From: Desarmillaria ectypa | Lineage: Eukaryota; Basidiomycota; Agaricomycetes; Agaricales; Physalacriaceae | Length of the DNA: 64,000 nucleotides | Direction of reading: 5' to 3' | Assembly (NCBI GenBank): GCA_030407005.1 | Contig: JAUDYN010000002.1 | Coordinates: 1,674,001 to 1,738,000, forward strand | In this document: positions 32,619 through 42,465 of the stretch, piece after piece | How the letters are laid out: every line of letters begins with the position of its first letter | Numbering within the stretch: the stretch's first letter is position 1 | Translations under genes and position numbers: made by a program | Notes under the pieces: model-generated | The model's database searches: none | Told to the model about the DNA's origin: nothing | The model's input: the letters and a program-made list of their open reading frames with translations, nothing else

Positions 32619-34311
32619 CTATGTGATTCCTCTTTCGTGGTTAAGGGATTTCTCAATTCCCTGGTCCCATTGCTCCTTTTGCTTTGTTGCATCTCTTATA
32701 TGCGTAATTCTTTCTTCCATCATTGGTAGTACCAAGGCATGGAAGTGTTCTGGGGATAGAACAACAACGTCTTTGTTGTCTTCTTTTCCCTGATCATGAT
32801 CATCTCTTCTACTGAGAAGATCGGCTTTCTGATTAGCAGTTCCAGCTTTGTGTTGGAGAACAAAGTGGTATTCCGCTAATTCGGTGACCCACTGAGCTTG
32901 CCGGCGATTCAACTTCTGGGGTTTCCGGAAGTACTGGAGATTCTGGTGGTCAGTCCAGATCTCGACGGTTTCTTTGGCACCCATGAGGTAATGGCGCCAC
33001 TCTTCTAATGCCAGCATAATTGCGAGCAACTCCTTGTCATAGATCTCGTAGTTGCACTCAGTGACAGTGAGCGCTTTTGACATGAAGGCGACTAGTCTCC
33101 ATTTGCCTTCCTTTTCTTGGCTTAGGACAGCACCAATGGCTCCATCACTGGTGTCGGCTTCTACTCGGAATTTTCCATCATCCGAAGGAATTGTCAGAAC
33201 TACGTTTGTCATCATCAGCTTCTTGAGCTGATTAAACACTTGTTCTTGTTCTGATCCCCATGTCCAGTCTACCTTTCCGGTTAACTGGGTGAGGGGTCGT
33301 ACTATCTTTGAGTAGTCCTTGATGAACTTCCGGTAGAAGTTCATGAATCCTAAGAAAGATTGTAACTCCTTCTTCTTCGTCGGGGTGGGCCATTTGGCTA
33401 TGCCCACAATCTTGACTGGGTCCATGTGAATGGTGTCTTCGCTAATGATCACCCCTAGGTATTCGGTTTCGAGTACCTCGAACTCGCATTTCTCTGCTTT
33501 GAGGAACAGTTTGTTTTCTTGAAGTCGTTGGAGTACTTGTCGTACTATGTTCCGGTGTTCTGACAAGGATTTTGTGAAAATGAGTATATCGTCGAGGTAA
33601 ATGGTGACTTTTCCTCCGGTGATCAAATCCTTGAATATATTGTTCATCATCCACTGGAATATGGCTGGTGAATTGGTGAGCCCAAAGAACATTACCGTGG
33701 GTTCAAAGAGCCTCCAGTTAGTTCTGAACGCGGCTTTCTCTTCATCTCCATCACGAATGCGGACATTGTTGTATCCCCATCGTACGTCCAACTTGGAGAA
33801 GTACTTGGCCCCTCATAGTTTATCGATTAGCTCCGAAATGAGCAGGAGGGGATAACAGTTCTTAATCATCATTTCGTTCAGCTTTCGGTAATCCTGAACT
33901 GGTCATAGTGAGCCATCCTTTTTCTTGACGAAAAAGAAGGGGGAGGCGAAGGGGGATTTCGAGGGGCGAATTCGTCCCGAGTCTAAGTTCTCATCCAAGA
34001 ACTTGTCCAATTGTTCCTGCTCATTGCGATTGAGCGGATACACCTTGCAGTCCAAGGTAGATTTTGCATTGGGGACTAGCTCAATTGCGTGGTCCCAGGG
34101 TCTTCATTCTGGTAACTCGTCAAAGCTTTCTTTAGAGAATAAATCTCTAAAGCTCTGATACTGAGGAGGCACGAGCTCCTCAAATGTCTGCTTTGGTTTT
34201 TCAGCGTTGGCTGCAGCGGCCAATTCGTTTGCATGGTGGATGGCATGAAGGATGATTTCTTCTTGCATATTGATGGCAAGAATACTTTCTCCTTCCTCGA
34301 GCTCTTCATCC
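32619..34311 (-). pseudogene. E9 reverse transcriptase-RNase H domains of Pol
   Basis: RT runs from about 34090 ([19 protein letters not shown]) through [14 protein letters not shown], then MDVRWGYNNVRI (33791), [15 protein letters not shown] and YLDDILIF (33600-33577, catalytic Asp pair intact) to YLGVIIS. RNase H, about 33290-32700, has the primer-grip-like TGKVDWTWGSEQEQ box, [37 protein letters not shown] and WTDHQNLQYF; these are the usual Asp/Glu positions. A 390-codon stretch (33791-32619) is uninterrupted. Upstream, TGA codons at Arg positions occur before WDEE, RPWDH, PVQDY and GAKYF. Confidence 0.95.
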
Positions 34312-34313
34312 CA

Positions 34314-35887
34314 TCAGTCTTCTTCATCTGCGTCAGGCAAGGTGAAGTAGTTCTGGACGCAATGACATCGTCTGAATGTCAAGGTCCCTGCCTTCCAGTT
34401 GACGAAAGGGTTATGGCATTTAAGCCAGTCATGGCCCAAGTACATGGTCTTGGAACCGAGATCTGTGACTGCGAGGTCAATGCGCTCGCTATGTCCTCCA
34501 ATTGTCATCCGGAGTTCTATGAACTTGGTGACATCCCCTGCCTTATTGCGCGTTCCATTGGCATTGTAGACCGGTATAGAGGCTGCGGCCTTCCTGGTGT
34601 CCAACTGGTGTTGCTCGACGTAAGTTTGATTGATAGAACTGCCTGTGCAGCCGCTATCCAACAATGCTCAGGTTGTCAATATCTTTTTCCCGGTGCATGG
34701 GGAAAGTTGGATGTCTACCAAGAAGTCCCATCCGGAACTCTTGGTGCCACGAATGTAACGAATGGGTTCGTGTAATTCGTAGAGCTGTTCTCGAGCAATG
34801 CTCCCTCCCGTCTGTAAGCTTCGAATGAGCTTGTCGTTGATTTCTCCAAGTCGTTTGGGGTGTACCCAAATGGAGAGAACCACTTTGGCATTTGCCAAGT
34901 TCTTGGAGTCGCGTATTGCACGCATCATCCAGTCAATTCTGAATGGTTTCAACCATTGGAATCCCTCCTGCTTCCCCATACATTCAGAAGGCTTTTCTTG
35001 CTTCCCCGTGCGTTCGGAAGCGATTGATACCCCCTTGTTAGGATAGGTGTCAGGTTTGACGCTCCCCCATACATTCGGAAGGTCAAGGTTCTGTATTTCC
35101 AGTGTTCTGCATATCGGGGTACTGGCTTTGGATTGGCTGGCTTGCCACATCCTAAACACCGTATTGTCTTCTTCATCAGGTACTTCAACAATGTTAGTTC
35201 TGCTGAAATGCCCCCTTTTTACCACCTGGGCACTAGCAGGATCCTGTCCCTTTTCCTCGGCTGGCACCACTCGCGACGGAGTTTGAAATTCCTTGGTCAT
35301 TGACTCTCAGCTAGTGCCTAAGGTGACCTTCACATGGTTGTTGACCCTGTGACTTGCCGGCCCAGTTTGGTACTCAGCTTCGTCAAGTTTTCCACTCCCT
35401 GGACCAGTTTGTCTGGGTCAATCCTGGCCTTGGTTAGAGGCACTGTCCTGGTCCTCCGCCGACCCTGGCGGAACTGGTGAGCTTGCCCCGCTGCTCGAGG
35501 TGGGTACTGGGACGGTTGGACTTCTGGGAGGCCTGAAGGAGTCCCGCCTACTGGTCCCTGCTTGTCGCTGTGCACTCAGCGGCATATCTGGTGAGCACTG
35601 CTCGTTGGACTTTGTTGCGGCGCCAACACCACTTGGCAAGTCCCGCTCCAGTTCGTCGGAGGCTCGGGATTTGTCACTACAGATACTAGTGTCAGCTTCT
35701 TCTAGAAGTATGATGTACCTGTTTGTTCTTGATTCTTTCTTGGTCTTTGGCTTCAGTGAAGTCATAGATATATTTTTTGTATATATTTTTCTAGTTTCAT
35801 AATAATCAGTCCGACCCATGGAAACCGAGGACACACCTTGAGACTTGGGCATGCAAGGGGAATTGAACCCTTGATGCCCTACTCTTT
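34314..35887 (-). pseudogene. E9 Pol linker and aspartic protease
   Basis: Pol begins in the -1 frame relative to gag near the hairpin at 35847-35879. The linker (to about 34680) has SVSMGRTDYY, a Ser/Pro-rich stretch, then SAQVVKRGH and IVEVPDEEDNTVF (about 35230-35150), and RPLRIDW-like boxes shared with E5, E7 and E8. It has a single copy of the module that is doubled in E5 and E8. Protease (34664-34314) has MLDSGCTGSSI with D-S-G intact and MYLGHDWL as the second-half box. A TGA between TT and LLDSG (about 34665) stands where Arg is expected. The linker is read in more than one frame near 35.4 kb, so a frameshift is likely there. Confidence 0.88.
35847..35879 (-). ncRNA. E9 gag-pol junction hairpin
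   Basis: 33 nt, intact in this young copy. GGGCAT pairs with ATGCCC and CAAGGG with CCCTTG, with one bulged C and loop TTCAATTC. The first G is the last base of the gag UAG (35881-35879). The AAAAG run lies 5 nt before the stem. The outer stem differs from E8/E13 (GGTCGA/TCGACC) at three positions, all compensated. Confidence 0.8.
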
Positions 35888-37582
35888 TACCTCCTCGATT
35901 TTGGAGATGCTCGGCACCACTGCGTCAGTGGGCCCCACGTATCTCACAACGTTCTTCTCTTTTCTTGTAGGGCAATCTCTGCTCAGGTGACCCTTCTGGT
36001 CGCACCTGAAGCAGCGCCCCTCGGCTCATTGCCAGTCTACGTCCATGGGCTTTCCCGCCCCCCTGTATGTCATCCACTTACCAGTTCCAGCATCGCGACT
36101 GGCTCCTCCACTCCCAGCACTCGGCTTTGGGGCCGAGGAACTTGTCGCCCCAGTGGTGTTCTTGCCGCTGGGTTGCTGTTGCTGGGGATGCGGGCCCTGC
36201 TTCTGGCCGTCCCGAGGCGTACTGGTGGTCTGGTCAAAGACCCACTTCCGCTGACACTCTTCATACATCCTTAGGATGCGTTCCTTCCATTCTGGGTATG
36301 AGCGCGGAATGCTCACACCCATATTTGAGATGAAGGTGGTGTATGAGCTAGGCACTCCTAGCCGTACCGCCTTCACCATCGTGCCGCGCTCCGCCTCGTT
36401 GGATCTCTGGCCCACCAATTTGGCTTCTTCTTCCAGCTTCTGGAAGTAATGGGAGGCGGGCTGTGCTCCTATGCGCAAGTTGAACATGCGCTTTTCGTGT
36501 ATTTCCTCAATCGCGGGATCTCGGAATTGTTGTGTGACCAGGTCGACGAAGTCGGCCCAGTCAGGGTATTGGAAGTGGGCGGTGGTGCCGTCGAAGGCAT
36601 CCCCCACCCAGTATTCGGGTCTCTTGTAGACCCACCAGTCCTTGGCGGCGCCCTCAAAGTGGGACGTCGCGAATAATACCAGGTGTGACGGCACCTGGAA
36701 ATAGTGCCTGAACACTTCGAAATAGGCGATGCAATCACCTATGAAGCGTTCAATGTCGTCATGGTCCCCTTTGAATGGGGCAGGGACCTTGACGAGAGTC
36801 AGTTTGATGCCCAAATATGGGGCATCGGTGGCGGCATTCCCAACCGGGTTCGGGATTGGGTCAGGTGGTCCCTGACCAGGGGGCGGTCTTGGGATCAAAA
36901 ATCGATCCAGCCTGTACCCCGGGTAGCCTCTTGGCGGCCCCGGCAGTCTTCCCCTCTCTGGCTCCTTCTCGCGCTCTTGGACTTGGAGGTAGTCCACCAA
37001 TGTCTTGCAGGCGGAGTCCTCCTTGTCGAGTTTGTTGTGCATTTCCGCTATGCACCGCTCATTCTCCAGCAGCTCTTCTCGCATCTGCTGCCAGGTTTCT
37101 TCTGCCATGGCAGGGGTTCTTGATGCCCCTGCAGTGGCGTTTCCTGCAGGGGCTCCTTCTGCTTCCATCTCTTCTCCCACCCCTGTGAAGAGAAGACTAC
37201 CACCCTGATAGGGGTGGTATCCTTGGTGACACACCCTGTGATGAGGGGGCGAGTCGGGAAGTGGTCGTGGGCTTACGACCGGGGTATCCGGTGGGTGATC
37301 CAGATAGATTTCGTATTGGGGATGGTGGTATTCCATCCCTCTGTAATAACCTGTATTGTAGGTAAACATATTGTATTGGGGCTCTTGCCCCTCCTCATTC
37401 CTCTCTTGCCACCTCCAGCCTCCATAAGTGCTGGAGGGTCCTCTCCAGCTCTCACTGCTCCTGGGGGGTCCAGGGTAGTAACCCTGGAAAACGATCCCCT
37501 GCGGAGGGGCGGAAAATTGACCGGTCCTGGTTTGCCCGGATCCGGTGATTGACGATGTTGGCCCAGTAATTGCTGGGCCCAT
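35879..37582 (-). pseudogene. E9 Gag (ORF2): coiled coil, capsid, zinc knuckle
   Basis: Structural protein of the particle. The start is put at ATG 37582 (MGPAITGPTSS), because E8 and E13 have ATG at the aligned place. The frame is also open further upstream, but that part reads as the shadow of ORF1. In order: a YGGWRW-like and FTYNTGYYRGMEYHHPQYE region; PPDTPVVSPRPLPDSPP; a Glu/Lys-rich coiled-coil-like stretch (about 37110-36970); the capsid region from APYLGIKLTLVKVPAPFKGD (about 36815) with KDWWVYKRPEYW and ASHYFQKLEEEAK; and the zinc knuckle CFRCDQKGHLSRDC (36013-35972, all ligands present). The frame ends at TAG 35881-35879, 568 codons. One TGA (36028-36026) lies four codons before the knuckle. 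Confidence 0.93.
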
Positions 37583-38597
37583 CGAATGGGACTCGGATGG
37601 GGTCACCCCTGTTAAGGGCGAGCCACTCATCCATTTCAACTCTGGGTTCTTCCCAGAGGTCTCGAGATTTGACGTCCCTTCGTCGAACCTCCCACACTGC
37701 GGTCTGGAATGGACCGAATAATCTCTGGTCAACCTCGGAGAGGTCGGGCCAGATAAAATCGTCCCCATCTGCATTGAAGGGATCGTCAGTGGCACGGGGA
37801 GCGGACGGGATCGGGGCATTGTCTCCGACGACATCATTGTCAGACTCGTCATCGGAGACTTCAATGATGGGGAGGGAGGAGAGAGAGATTTCTTCTCCCT
37901 CATCTGGCCACCGCTCACAGCTCCAGGATCCATAGGGGTGGTTTCGATCCATGCCAGGATCGTCGGGGTGTTGTGGTCCGGAATGGCCAGACCGGCTACT
38001 GTCACTGCTGTCAGGCAATGGGGAATCTGACCTCCACTGTGATATGCAGAGGGCGGGGGTTCGAGGACGAGGAGAGGGGCCGGGGTATGGGGGCAGGGGT
38101 TCATCATTCGCAGCCCGAACGTCCCTCGCGTATTCTTCGGCCTCCATAAGGCCGACTGCTGGTCGCTCCATTGCGACGGTGGGTCGTTCCATCCGGTAAT
38201 GGAGGAGGACTGCTCTCGCATTGTAGGCGCGAGCAGATTGGGCAATCTGGGCCCGAAGTTCTGCAATCCCCGGAGATGGGGGCCGCGAGTTGTTGCTCTC
38301 CTCGGAGGAGGAGGAAGGACCGACGATGAAGCAGGCCCGGGGACGAACGAGTGGAACTTCCTCTCGTCCTCCCAGTCTTGCGGGGGGTATCCCCCTGGGA
38401 AGGTCATCGGTGGTGGGTGGGGCGGGGTGGGGTTCTGGGTTGAGTCGTCAGGGCTGCCTTCTGAGCAGAGCCCAGATTTCTTCCTCATATATTAATATGG
38501 TGAGGACCATAAAAAATGATAGTAGAATGGCGCCACCGATGGCGATGCCAAGAGACATGGTTCGGGGTTCTTGAGAGTTTCTGTCTTCTCCAGACAT
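37452..38597 (-). pseudogene. E9 ORF1: membrane-segment, acidic-motif protein overlapping Gag
   Basis: A 382-codon frame (MSGEDRNSQE...) that precedes Gag and overlaps its start by about 130 nt in another frame. Residues about 16-37 form a hydrophobic helix (GGAILLSFFMVLTILIYEEE), then a short basic patch (LLRRQP). A Pro/Arg/Ser-rich region follows, then HPDDPGMDRNHPYGSW, then SLSSLPIIEVSDDESDND at about residues 240-255, which looks like a SUMO-interaction motif (hydrophobic core plus acidic/Ser tail). Next come WPDLSEVDQRLFGPFQTAVW and MDEWLALNRGDP. One TGA (38450-38448, QP-stop-RLNP) breaks it. It ends at TGA 37454-37452. The same architecture appears in E6, E8 and E13. I do not recognise the family; a membrane-anchoring role for the particle is inference. 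Confidence 0.75.
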
Positions 38598-38644
38598 GAA
38601 GGAAGTTCTTCTATATGGCTAGCGTAATAGAAGTGAAAGGGTAA

Positions 38645-38657
38645 ATCTCTTGTTTTA
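38645..38657 (-). promoter_or_regulatory. E9 self-primer binding site
   Basis: Sense TAAAACAAGAGAT, directly next to the 5' LTR. It is the perfect 13-nt complement of ATCTCTTGTTTTA at 38813-38801 in the LTR, which starts 34 nt downstream of TATATAA (38847-38841). This fits Tf1-type self-priming of minus-strand cDNA. Confidence 0.8.
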
Positions 38658-39081
38658 TGTTAGGTACCAACTTGAGCACGTGACTTGGGACAGTCAGCTG
38701 ATTCCCTCTGGGCCATTACGCGTTTGAACGATCACCCAATTGAGAGAATTTAAGCTGATAGCCTTTAGTGTTATGCGAGCAAGAGGTTTATGGTGTTAAT
38801 TAAAACAAGAGATAGAGTACAACGGTCTAGTTTACTCTGTTTATATAGTATTTCTACAGCGTTATAATTAGATGAAACGCTACAGTCCATGCACAAATGG
38901 TGTCGAAAGAGAGCGATCCAGGAGGATCATAGAACCAATGGAAAACGTCTGGGGTGACAGATGGTGAGAACGAGGGTGGTAGCCGGCGAATAGCTGGATA
39001 CGAGTCGGTTTCTGGACTAGATTAGATGGATGAGTCATGGATATGACTCGGATAAGATAAGATAACGGAAAAATCATAACA
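38658..39081 (-). mobile_element. 5' LTR of E9
   Basis: 424 bp. On the sense strand: U3 with TATATAA at 38847-38841, predicted RNA start near 38813, and the end ...GGTACCTAACA at 38658. It drives the element if active. Nine differences to the 3' LTR were counted by hand. Confidence 0.95.
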
Positions 39082-39086
39082 CAAAC

Positions 39087-39630
39087 TAAAACTACTGACA
39101 CCATACATCATCCCTGCCTTCCCAAACCAACAACAGCCCCCATCTCTACCTCTAGACCTCATCGATAGTCAGGAAGAATATGAAGTCAAAGAGATACTTG
39201 ACTTATAAACCTGCTGAGTGCATGCCAAGAAAGGACAATGCTCTGAGGTTGTGACTGACTATTTGGTCAAATCAAAGGAATGGATCCAGGAACACAATTT
39301 CTGGGTCAGAGATATAGAGATGAAAAATGCATAAGTCATAATCAAGAAATATGAGAAAAATGTATGATGCACATGATGGGTAGACACTGCCAAAATTGTA
39401 ACCCATGAAAAGGCTGTCATCATGATCCTCAACCACAAGTACTCAAAAAATAGAGAAGTGGCATACCTTGCTCAATGAGAGGATGGAATCAAGAAATGAG
39501 TAAAAAACCCAGATGAGAACCATTGGAAAGCTCTCTTGGATGAATATTAGGCCAACCAAGTCAATTCTCAATATGACTCCTCAAAAGAAGAACCTTGACA
39601 GTCAGGACAACTGTCTTAATGAGGGGATAA
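39087..39630 (+). pseudogene. E7 pol, 3' portion (chromodomain region)
   Basis: Continues E7 after E9: KLLTPYIIPAFPNQQQPP, then a chromodomain at about 39250-39330 (DYLVKSKEWIQEHNFWVRD, with LVKS for LVKW), then a decayed copy of the C-terminal region (NHKYSKNREVAYLAQ, NPDENHWKALLDEY), ending EEP-TGA at the hairpin. Confidence 0.88.
39597..39615 (+). ncRNA. E7 pol-stop hairpin
   Basis: GACAGTCAGGACAACTGTC. Here the pol stop is TGA and its GA forms the stem base, paired with TC at the 3' end. In E5, E8, E9 and E13 it is TAG with AG paired to CT. One inner pair is decayed. Confidence 0.75.
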
Positions 39631-40062
39631 TGTTATGATTTGTTCATCTATCCTATCTTATCACCAGTGCCTATCTTATCATTCTGATCCTCATTATCAT
39701 CCATGGCAATCACCATTGCCTTGCCCACAAAATGTGACCTCAACTATTATGCTCATAGCTTGCAATAGTTGCTTGCCTAATGGACATTTTTCATTGTTTC
39801 ATGCATAGACTACTCATGGACACACTTATTATTAGCTACTCAGTTCTTATATATAAACTAGTTAGTTCTTGCTGTAAATCCTCAGCTTCAAACTAGAGTT
39901 TATCTATACTATCATCTCTCTTTATAGAACTTGGCTAAAAGCTTAGCCTCTTTTCATTGGATCAGAAGACCATAGCTGCTCACCCTCAGATGACTGTCTG
40001 AACATAAGACAGCCCAGGGCATTAGCATGTGTCTGTAGATCACATGAGATGTGAGTCTAACA
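39631..40062 (+). mobile_element. 3' LTR of E7
   Basis: 432 bp, TGTTATGATTTGTTC ... GTGAGTCTAACA, after a purine-rich tract. It contains TATATAAACTAG near 39862 and, about 35 nt later, CAGCTTCAAACTAGAG, which is similar to the self-primer region of E12. It is followed by GAGTC and family-B pol. Confidence 0.88.
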
Positions 40063-40067
40063 GAGTC

Positions 40068-40339
40068 ACTGTAATCATTGATGCCAAGAGTGACAGCATT
40101 AAATAGTAATATTTAGTCAAGAAATATCCAGCCATTAAATACTAGTATGAGGAGAAGGAGATCCCTGAACTAAAACTCCTCATTGAGGTGTACTGAAAGG
40201 CCAATACCCAGAATAGAGATGAGAGAGATAACCAGTAGAATGAAGATGATAATGCTTGGAACACAAGAGGGACCTCTTTAGAAGAACCAGTAGTGAGGGC
40301 ATAATGACAGTCAAGATGCCTGTCTTAATAAGGAGGTAT
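40068..40339 (+). pseudogene. E10: family-B pol C-terminus
   Basis: Matches E12 at about 51430-51700 (the post-chromodomain tail with YLVKKYPAIKYWYEEKEIPELKTLI-like wording) and ends in a decayed stop hairpin and purine tract. It is the host sequence into which E7 was inserted; its upstream part is not found in the window. Confidence 0.75.
40306..40324 (+). ncRNA. E10 pol-stop hairpin (decayed)
   Basis: GACAGTCAAGATGCCTGTC. It has the same position and length as in E12 and E7. The outer GACAG/CTGTC pairs are intact; the inner ones are decayed. Confidence 0.6.
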
Positions 40340-40433
40340 TGTTACAATCTCATCTATTTTTCTTTCTTTTATCTTAACTTATCTAGACACTGATCTTATT
40401 ATATTTAATCTCAGTGCTTATCACAGATCACAG
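40340..40433 (+). mobile_element. 3' LTR fragment of E10
   Basis: TGTTACAATCTCATC..., similar to the first part of the E12 LTR (44272 onward). It is truncated after about 94 bp where the type-C LTR begins. Confidence 0.65.
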
Positions 40434-40640
40434 TGTAAGACTGGCAAACTCTCTGGTGAGAGAATCACAGTTTGTTTTGCAAGATCTTTTTGTATATAAT
40501 AAGTATACAAGAAGATGTAAGAACTACCCACTTCAGATAGGTATGGATCCACTTCTGATAGTGGAGGAGAGTGAAAGAGTGGGACTCAATGTCCTTTCAA
40601 GAGATTGTGTTTTGAGAGCAAGTTCTGAGTAATAGCAATA
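40434..40640 (+). repeat. LTR-like type C sequence
   Basis: TGTAAGACTGGCAAACTC...; the first about 165 bp match 1596-1757 in reverse. It contains GTATATAATAAG near 40493. The 3' limit is uncertain, because only the shared part can be delimited. Confidence 0.5.
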
Positions 40641-40867
40641 AGCTTCCATGCTGTCCATTAGCAATACTAGGTGCAAGGCTGCTAAAGTATGCTAAGCTGG
40701 AGGTTTAGATAAGGAATTTATTCTTTTAATATGCTATGAGCTTGATTGATTTTTCTCTCTAGTTACATTAGTGCTTTTATACTTCTCAGAACCAAGCTGA
40801 CTTTCTACCCCTATGCCTATCCATTCTGATAAATCTTGCCAAGTAGTGACCTGTTTTATCATGTCTA
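40641..40867. other. Unassigned AT-rich spacer
   Basis: No coding motif, repeat partner or LTR end that I can see. It may be the remainder of the type-C LTR. Confidence 0.3.
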
Positions 40868-41124
40868 CCCTCCTTTTTACACTCCTAAAAGATTCTCCTA
40901 GAGAGAAACCATATATATCACTATCCTTGGTGATCTTAAGGTGGAGACATGGGCTTCCACTGGCAGACAGCTATCTATTATGTCTGATGTAGTTCCTAGT
41001 CTGGTGGAAAAGTGGGTTACTAATGGCAGATGGCAGTGCAGATAGCAGTCCATTGTTCCCTGGTTCCTGATCTGGTAGAAAAGTGGGTTACTGACAATAG
41101 ATAGCAGTGCAGATAGCAGTCTAT
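40868..41124 (+). repeat. Repeat T, left part
   Basis: Matches the reverse complement of about 43930-44112. The last about 135 bp contain an imperfect tandem duplication (units beginning CCTAGTCTGGTGGAAAAGTGGG and CCTGATCTGGTAGAAAAGTGGG). The opposite copy reads as LLKDSPRRKLYGIVILDD on the strand of this repeat; I do not recognise that protein. S copy 3 interrupts the repeat at 41125. Confidence 0.65.
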
Positions 41125-42465
41125 TGATATGCTATCTATATATTCATACCTAGATTTTGCAATTTTGTAACAATACTATTGCATATCTATCCTATACTAG
41201 TGATACATAAAGGACTATAGCTGAGGCTTCAAGCTGATAGCTGAAAGCAGTAAGCAACTAGTGGAGCCAGGACTTAGATGCAACATTATTAGTGGGTTAA
41301 ATCTACTAGCCAGCCAGACTATTAACTCAAATGCTAGCAGGACTAAGTGAAATACAGTCACTAGCAAATAAAGAATACTACTAGCATACCAAAATCAGGA
41401 GCAGAGTATATAAATCTCATGAAGTTCTGTCACTAGCAAGCTGGACTGGGCATAAATATCTAAGTTAGGATAACTAGTCACATGGCAATCTTGAAACAGG
41501 ACTTGGAAATAAATTAGGAATAGGTTAACCTTGAGTTCAGATCTGACTATTGTGATGTAGATCTCTTATGATTGGTACTAATATAGCTAGACTGCACTCT
41601 TGATCATGATTGAATAACTGTTATAGGCACCAATATCCAGATATTTATATAACCACATTACTAGAGCATGTAGTTAGCCAAGAGTGTGGAAAGACTGAAT
41701 GTGGAGTCTCTAGACTGACCATTTGAAAAGAAAATAGACTAGACTGACTATTGCATGATTATTGACCATTATTCATAACTAGCCAAGAAATCCTTACCAA
41801 TATACCCTATACCCAGATAATATTTATAATTCTGTCTCAGTAGTATATAAGTAGGAGGATAGATGCTCATGTAAACCAGGCAAGCCATTCCTGCAGTTGA
41901 GCCCTCACTAGTAACAGCTAGTGTCCTCAATTAAAGGCTTTTGTGTTTAACCTCAATGAAGCAGTGAATTGTCACTAAGTTACCCATAGTATTGAGTGAA
42001 TTAAAGTTGCTTAGAGTTCACTGTTGCATTCTGTAAAGACCTAGAGTGTTTTGAAGTCAGTTCAAGTGAAGTTCTCAGAGTTTATAGTATTATTCTTAGA
42101 TTAAGAGTGTAACTAAGCAAGTGCTTATCACTTGTAGGAAGCAGTATAGGGCCAAGAGAGCCACTAGTTCAAAGCAATTTCAGTTAGAATGAATGCAGTA
42201 GCTCAAACCAAGTCACTCTTTATCTAATTGTGTCTTACTAACCCCACTAGTGTGAGTAGTACTTTGTATAACTCACTAGTAACAAATACAATGTCTTTAA
42301 AACAACTTTGCTTGATTATTGAAGTCTGCAAAGTGTTTCTATCATACTCAAAACCACCCAAATTCAATATTGGTGATCAAGTGTAGTGTAGTAAGAAGTT
42401 TAGTATGATTAGTGTTCATTGCCATTCCCTAATTCTTTTATCACTCACTATTACCAAGCACATTA
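41125..42465 (+). mobile_element. S element copy 3 (1341 bp) in repeat T
   Basis: TGATATGCTATC ... GCACATTA. The flanks are CTAT (41121-41124) and TCAT (42466-42469). The uninterrupted repeat T at 43.8-44.1 kb gives the empty site, where the aligned 4 bp read CTGT. All three are explained by a CCGT target that decayed in each copy. This is the most decayed S copy here. Confidence 0.85.

Larger units (their letters stand above)
30582..39081 (-). mobile_element. E9: youngest full-length chromovirus (8500 bp, 424-bp LTRs)
   Basis: The LTRs are 30582-31005 and 38658-39081, both 424 bp. They are flanked by perfect CAAAC duplications (30577-30581 and 39082-39086). By hand alignment the LTRs differ at nine sites, all transitions, seven of them at CpG (about 2 percent). 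Unlike the rest of the window the element is still rich in CpG. It encodes ORF1, Gag and Pol, but each carries one or more TGA codons where Arg is expected, so the copy is not intact as it stands. Confidence 0.97.
16576..40062 (+). mobile_element. E7: nested chromovirus, interrupted by E8 and E9
   Basis: A plus-strand Gypsy element in three pieces: 16576-20713, 30368-30581 and 39087-39630, plus a 432-bp 3' LTR (39631-40062). The pieces join exactly when E8 (TSD AAGTA) and E9 (TSD CAAAC) are removed: ...ETMAKV then HKKVH..., and ...ALAYKL then KLLTPY. Its 5' LTR and most of gag are missing. The 3' LTR is followed by GAGTC and then family-B pol (E10), so E7 appears to have been inserted in E10. 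Confidence 0.85.

Noticed and set aside
32619..33791. A 390-codon frame as a host gene
   Set aside because: It is RT-RNase H of E9 with YLDDILIF and RNase H boxes, inside matching LTRs.
35847..35879. A genuine tRNA gene at the gag-pol junction
   Set aside because: Only acceptor-like and T-arm-like parts are present; no D arm or anticodon arm fits between or upstream, where zinc-knuckle codons lie.
31404..36028. TGA as a sense codon, since it is nearly the only in-frame stop in E9
   Set aside because: The TGA positions correspond to Arg in related copies (CGA expected), not Trp, and the older elements also have TAG and TAA at Gln positions. C-to-T decay explains all of them.
36026..36028. 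The TGA before the Gag zinc knuckle as a programmed readthrough stop, because stops recur there in four copies
   Set aside because: The codons around it differ between copies (Q-stop in E8 and E9, several stops in E13, N-stop-W in E7). An Arg CGA decaying repeatedly is sufficient, and no structure is conserved there.
37583..38488. Upstream extension of the E9 gag frame (MRKKSGLC...) as the true Gag N-terminus
   Set aside because: Over this region the other frame (ORF1) is the one whose wording recurs in E6, E8 and E13. The extension is a low-complexity shadow.
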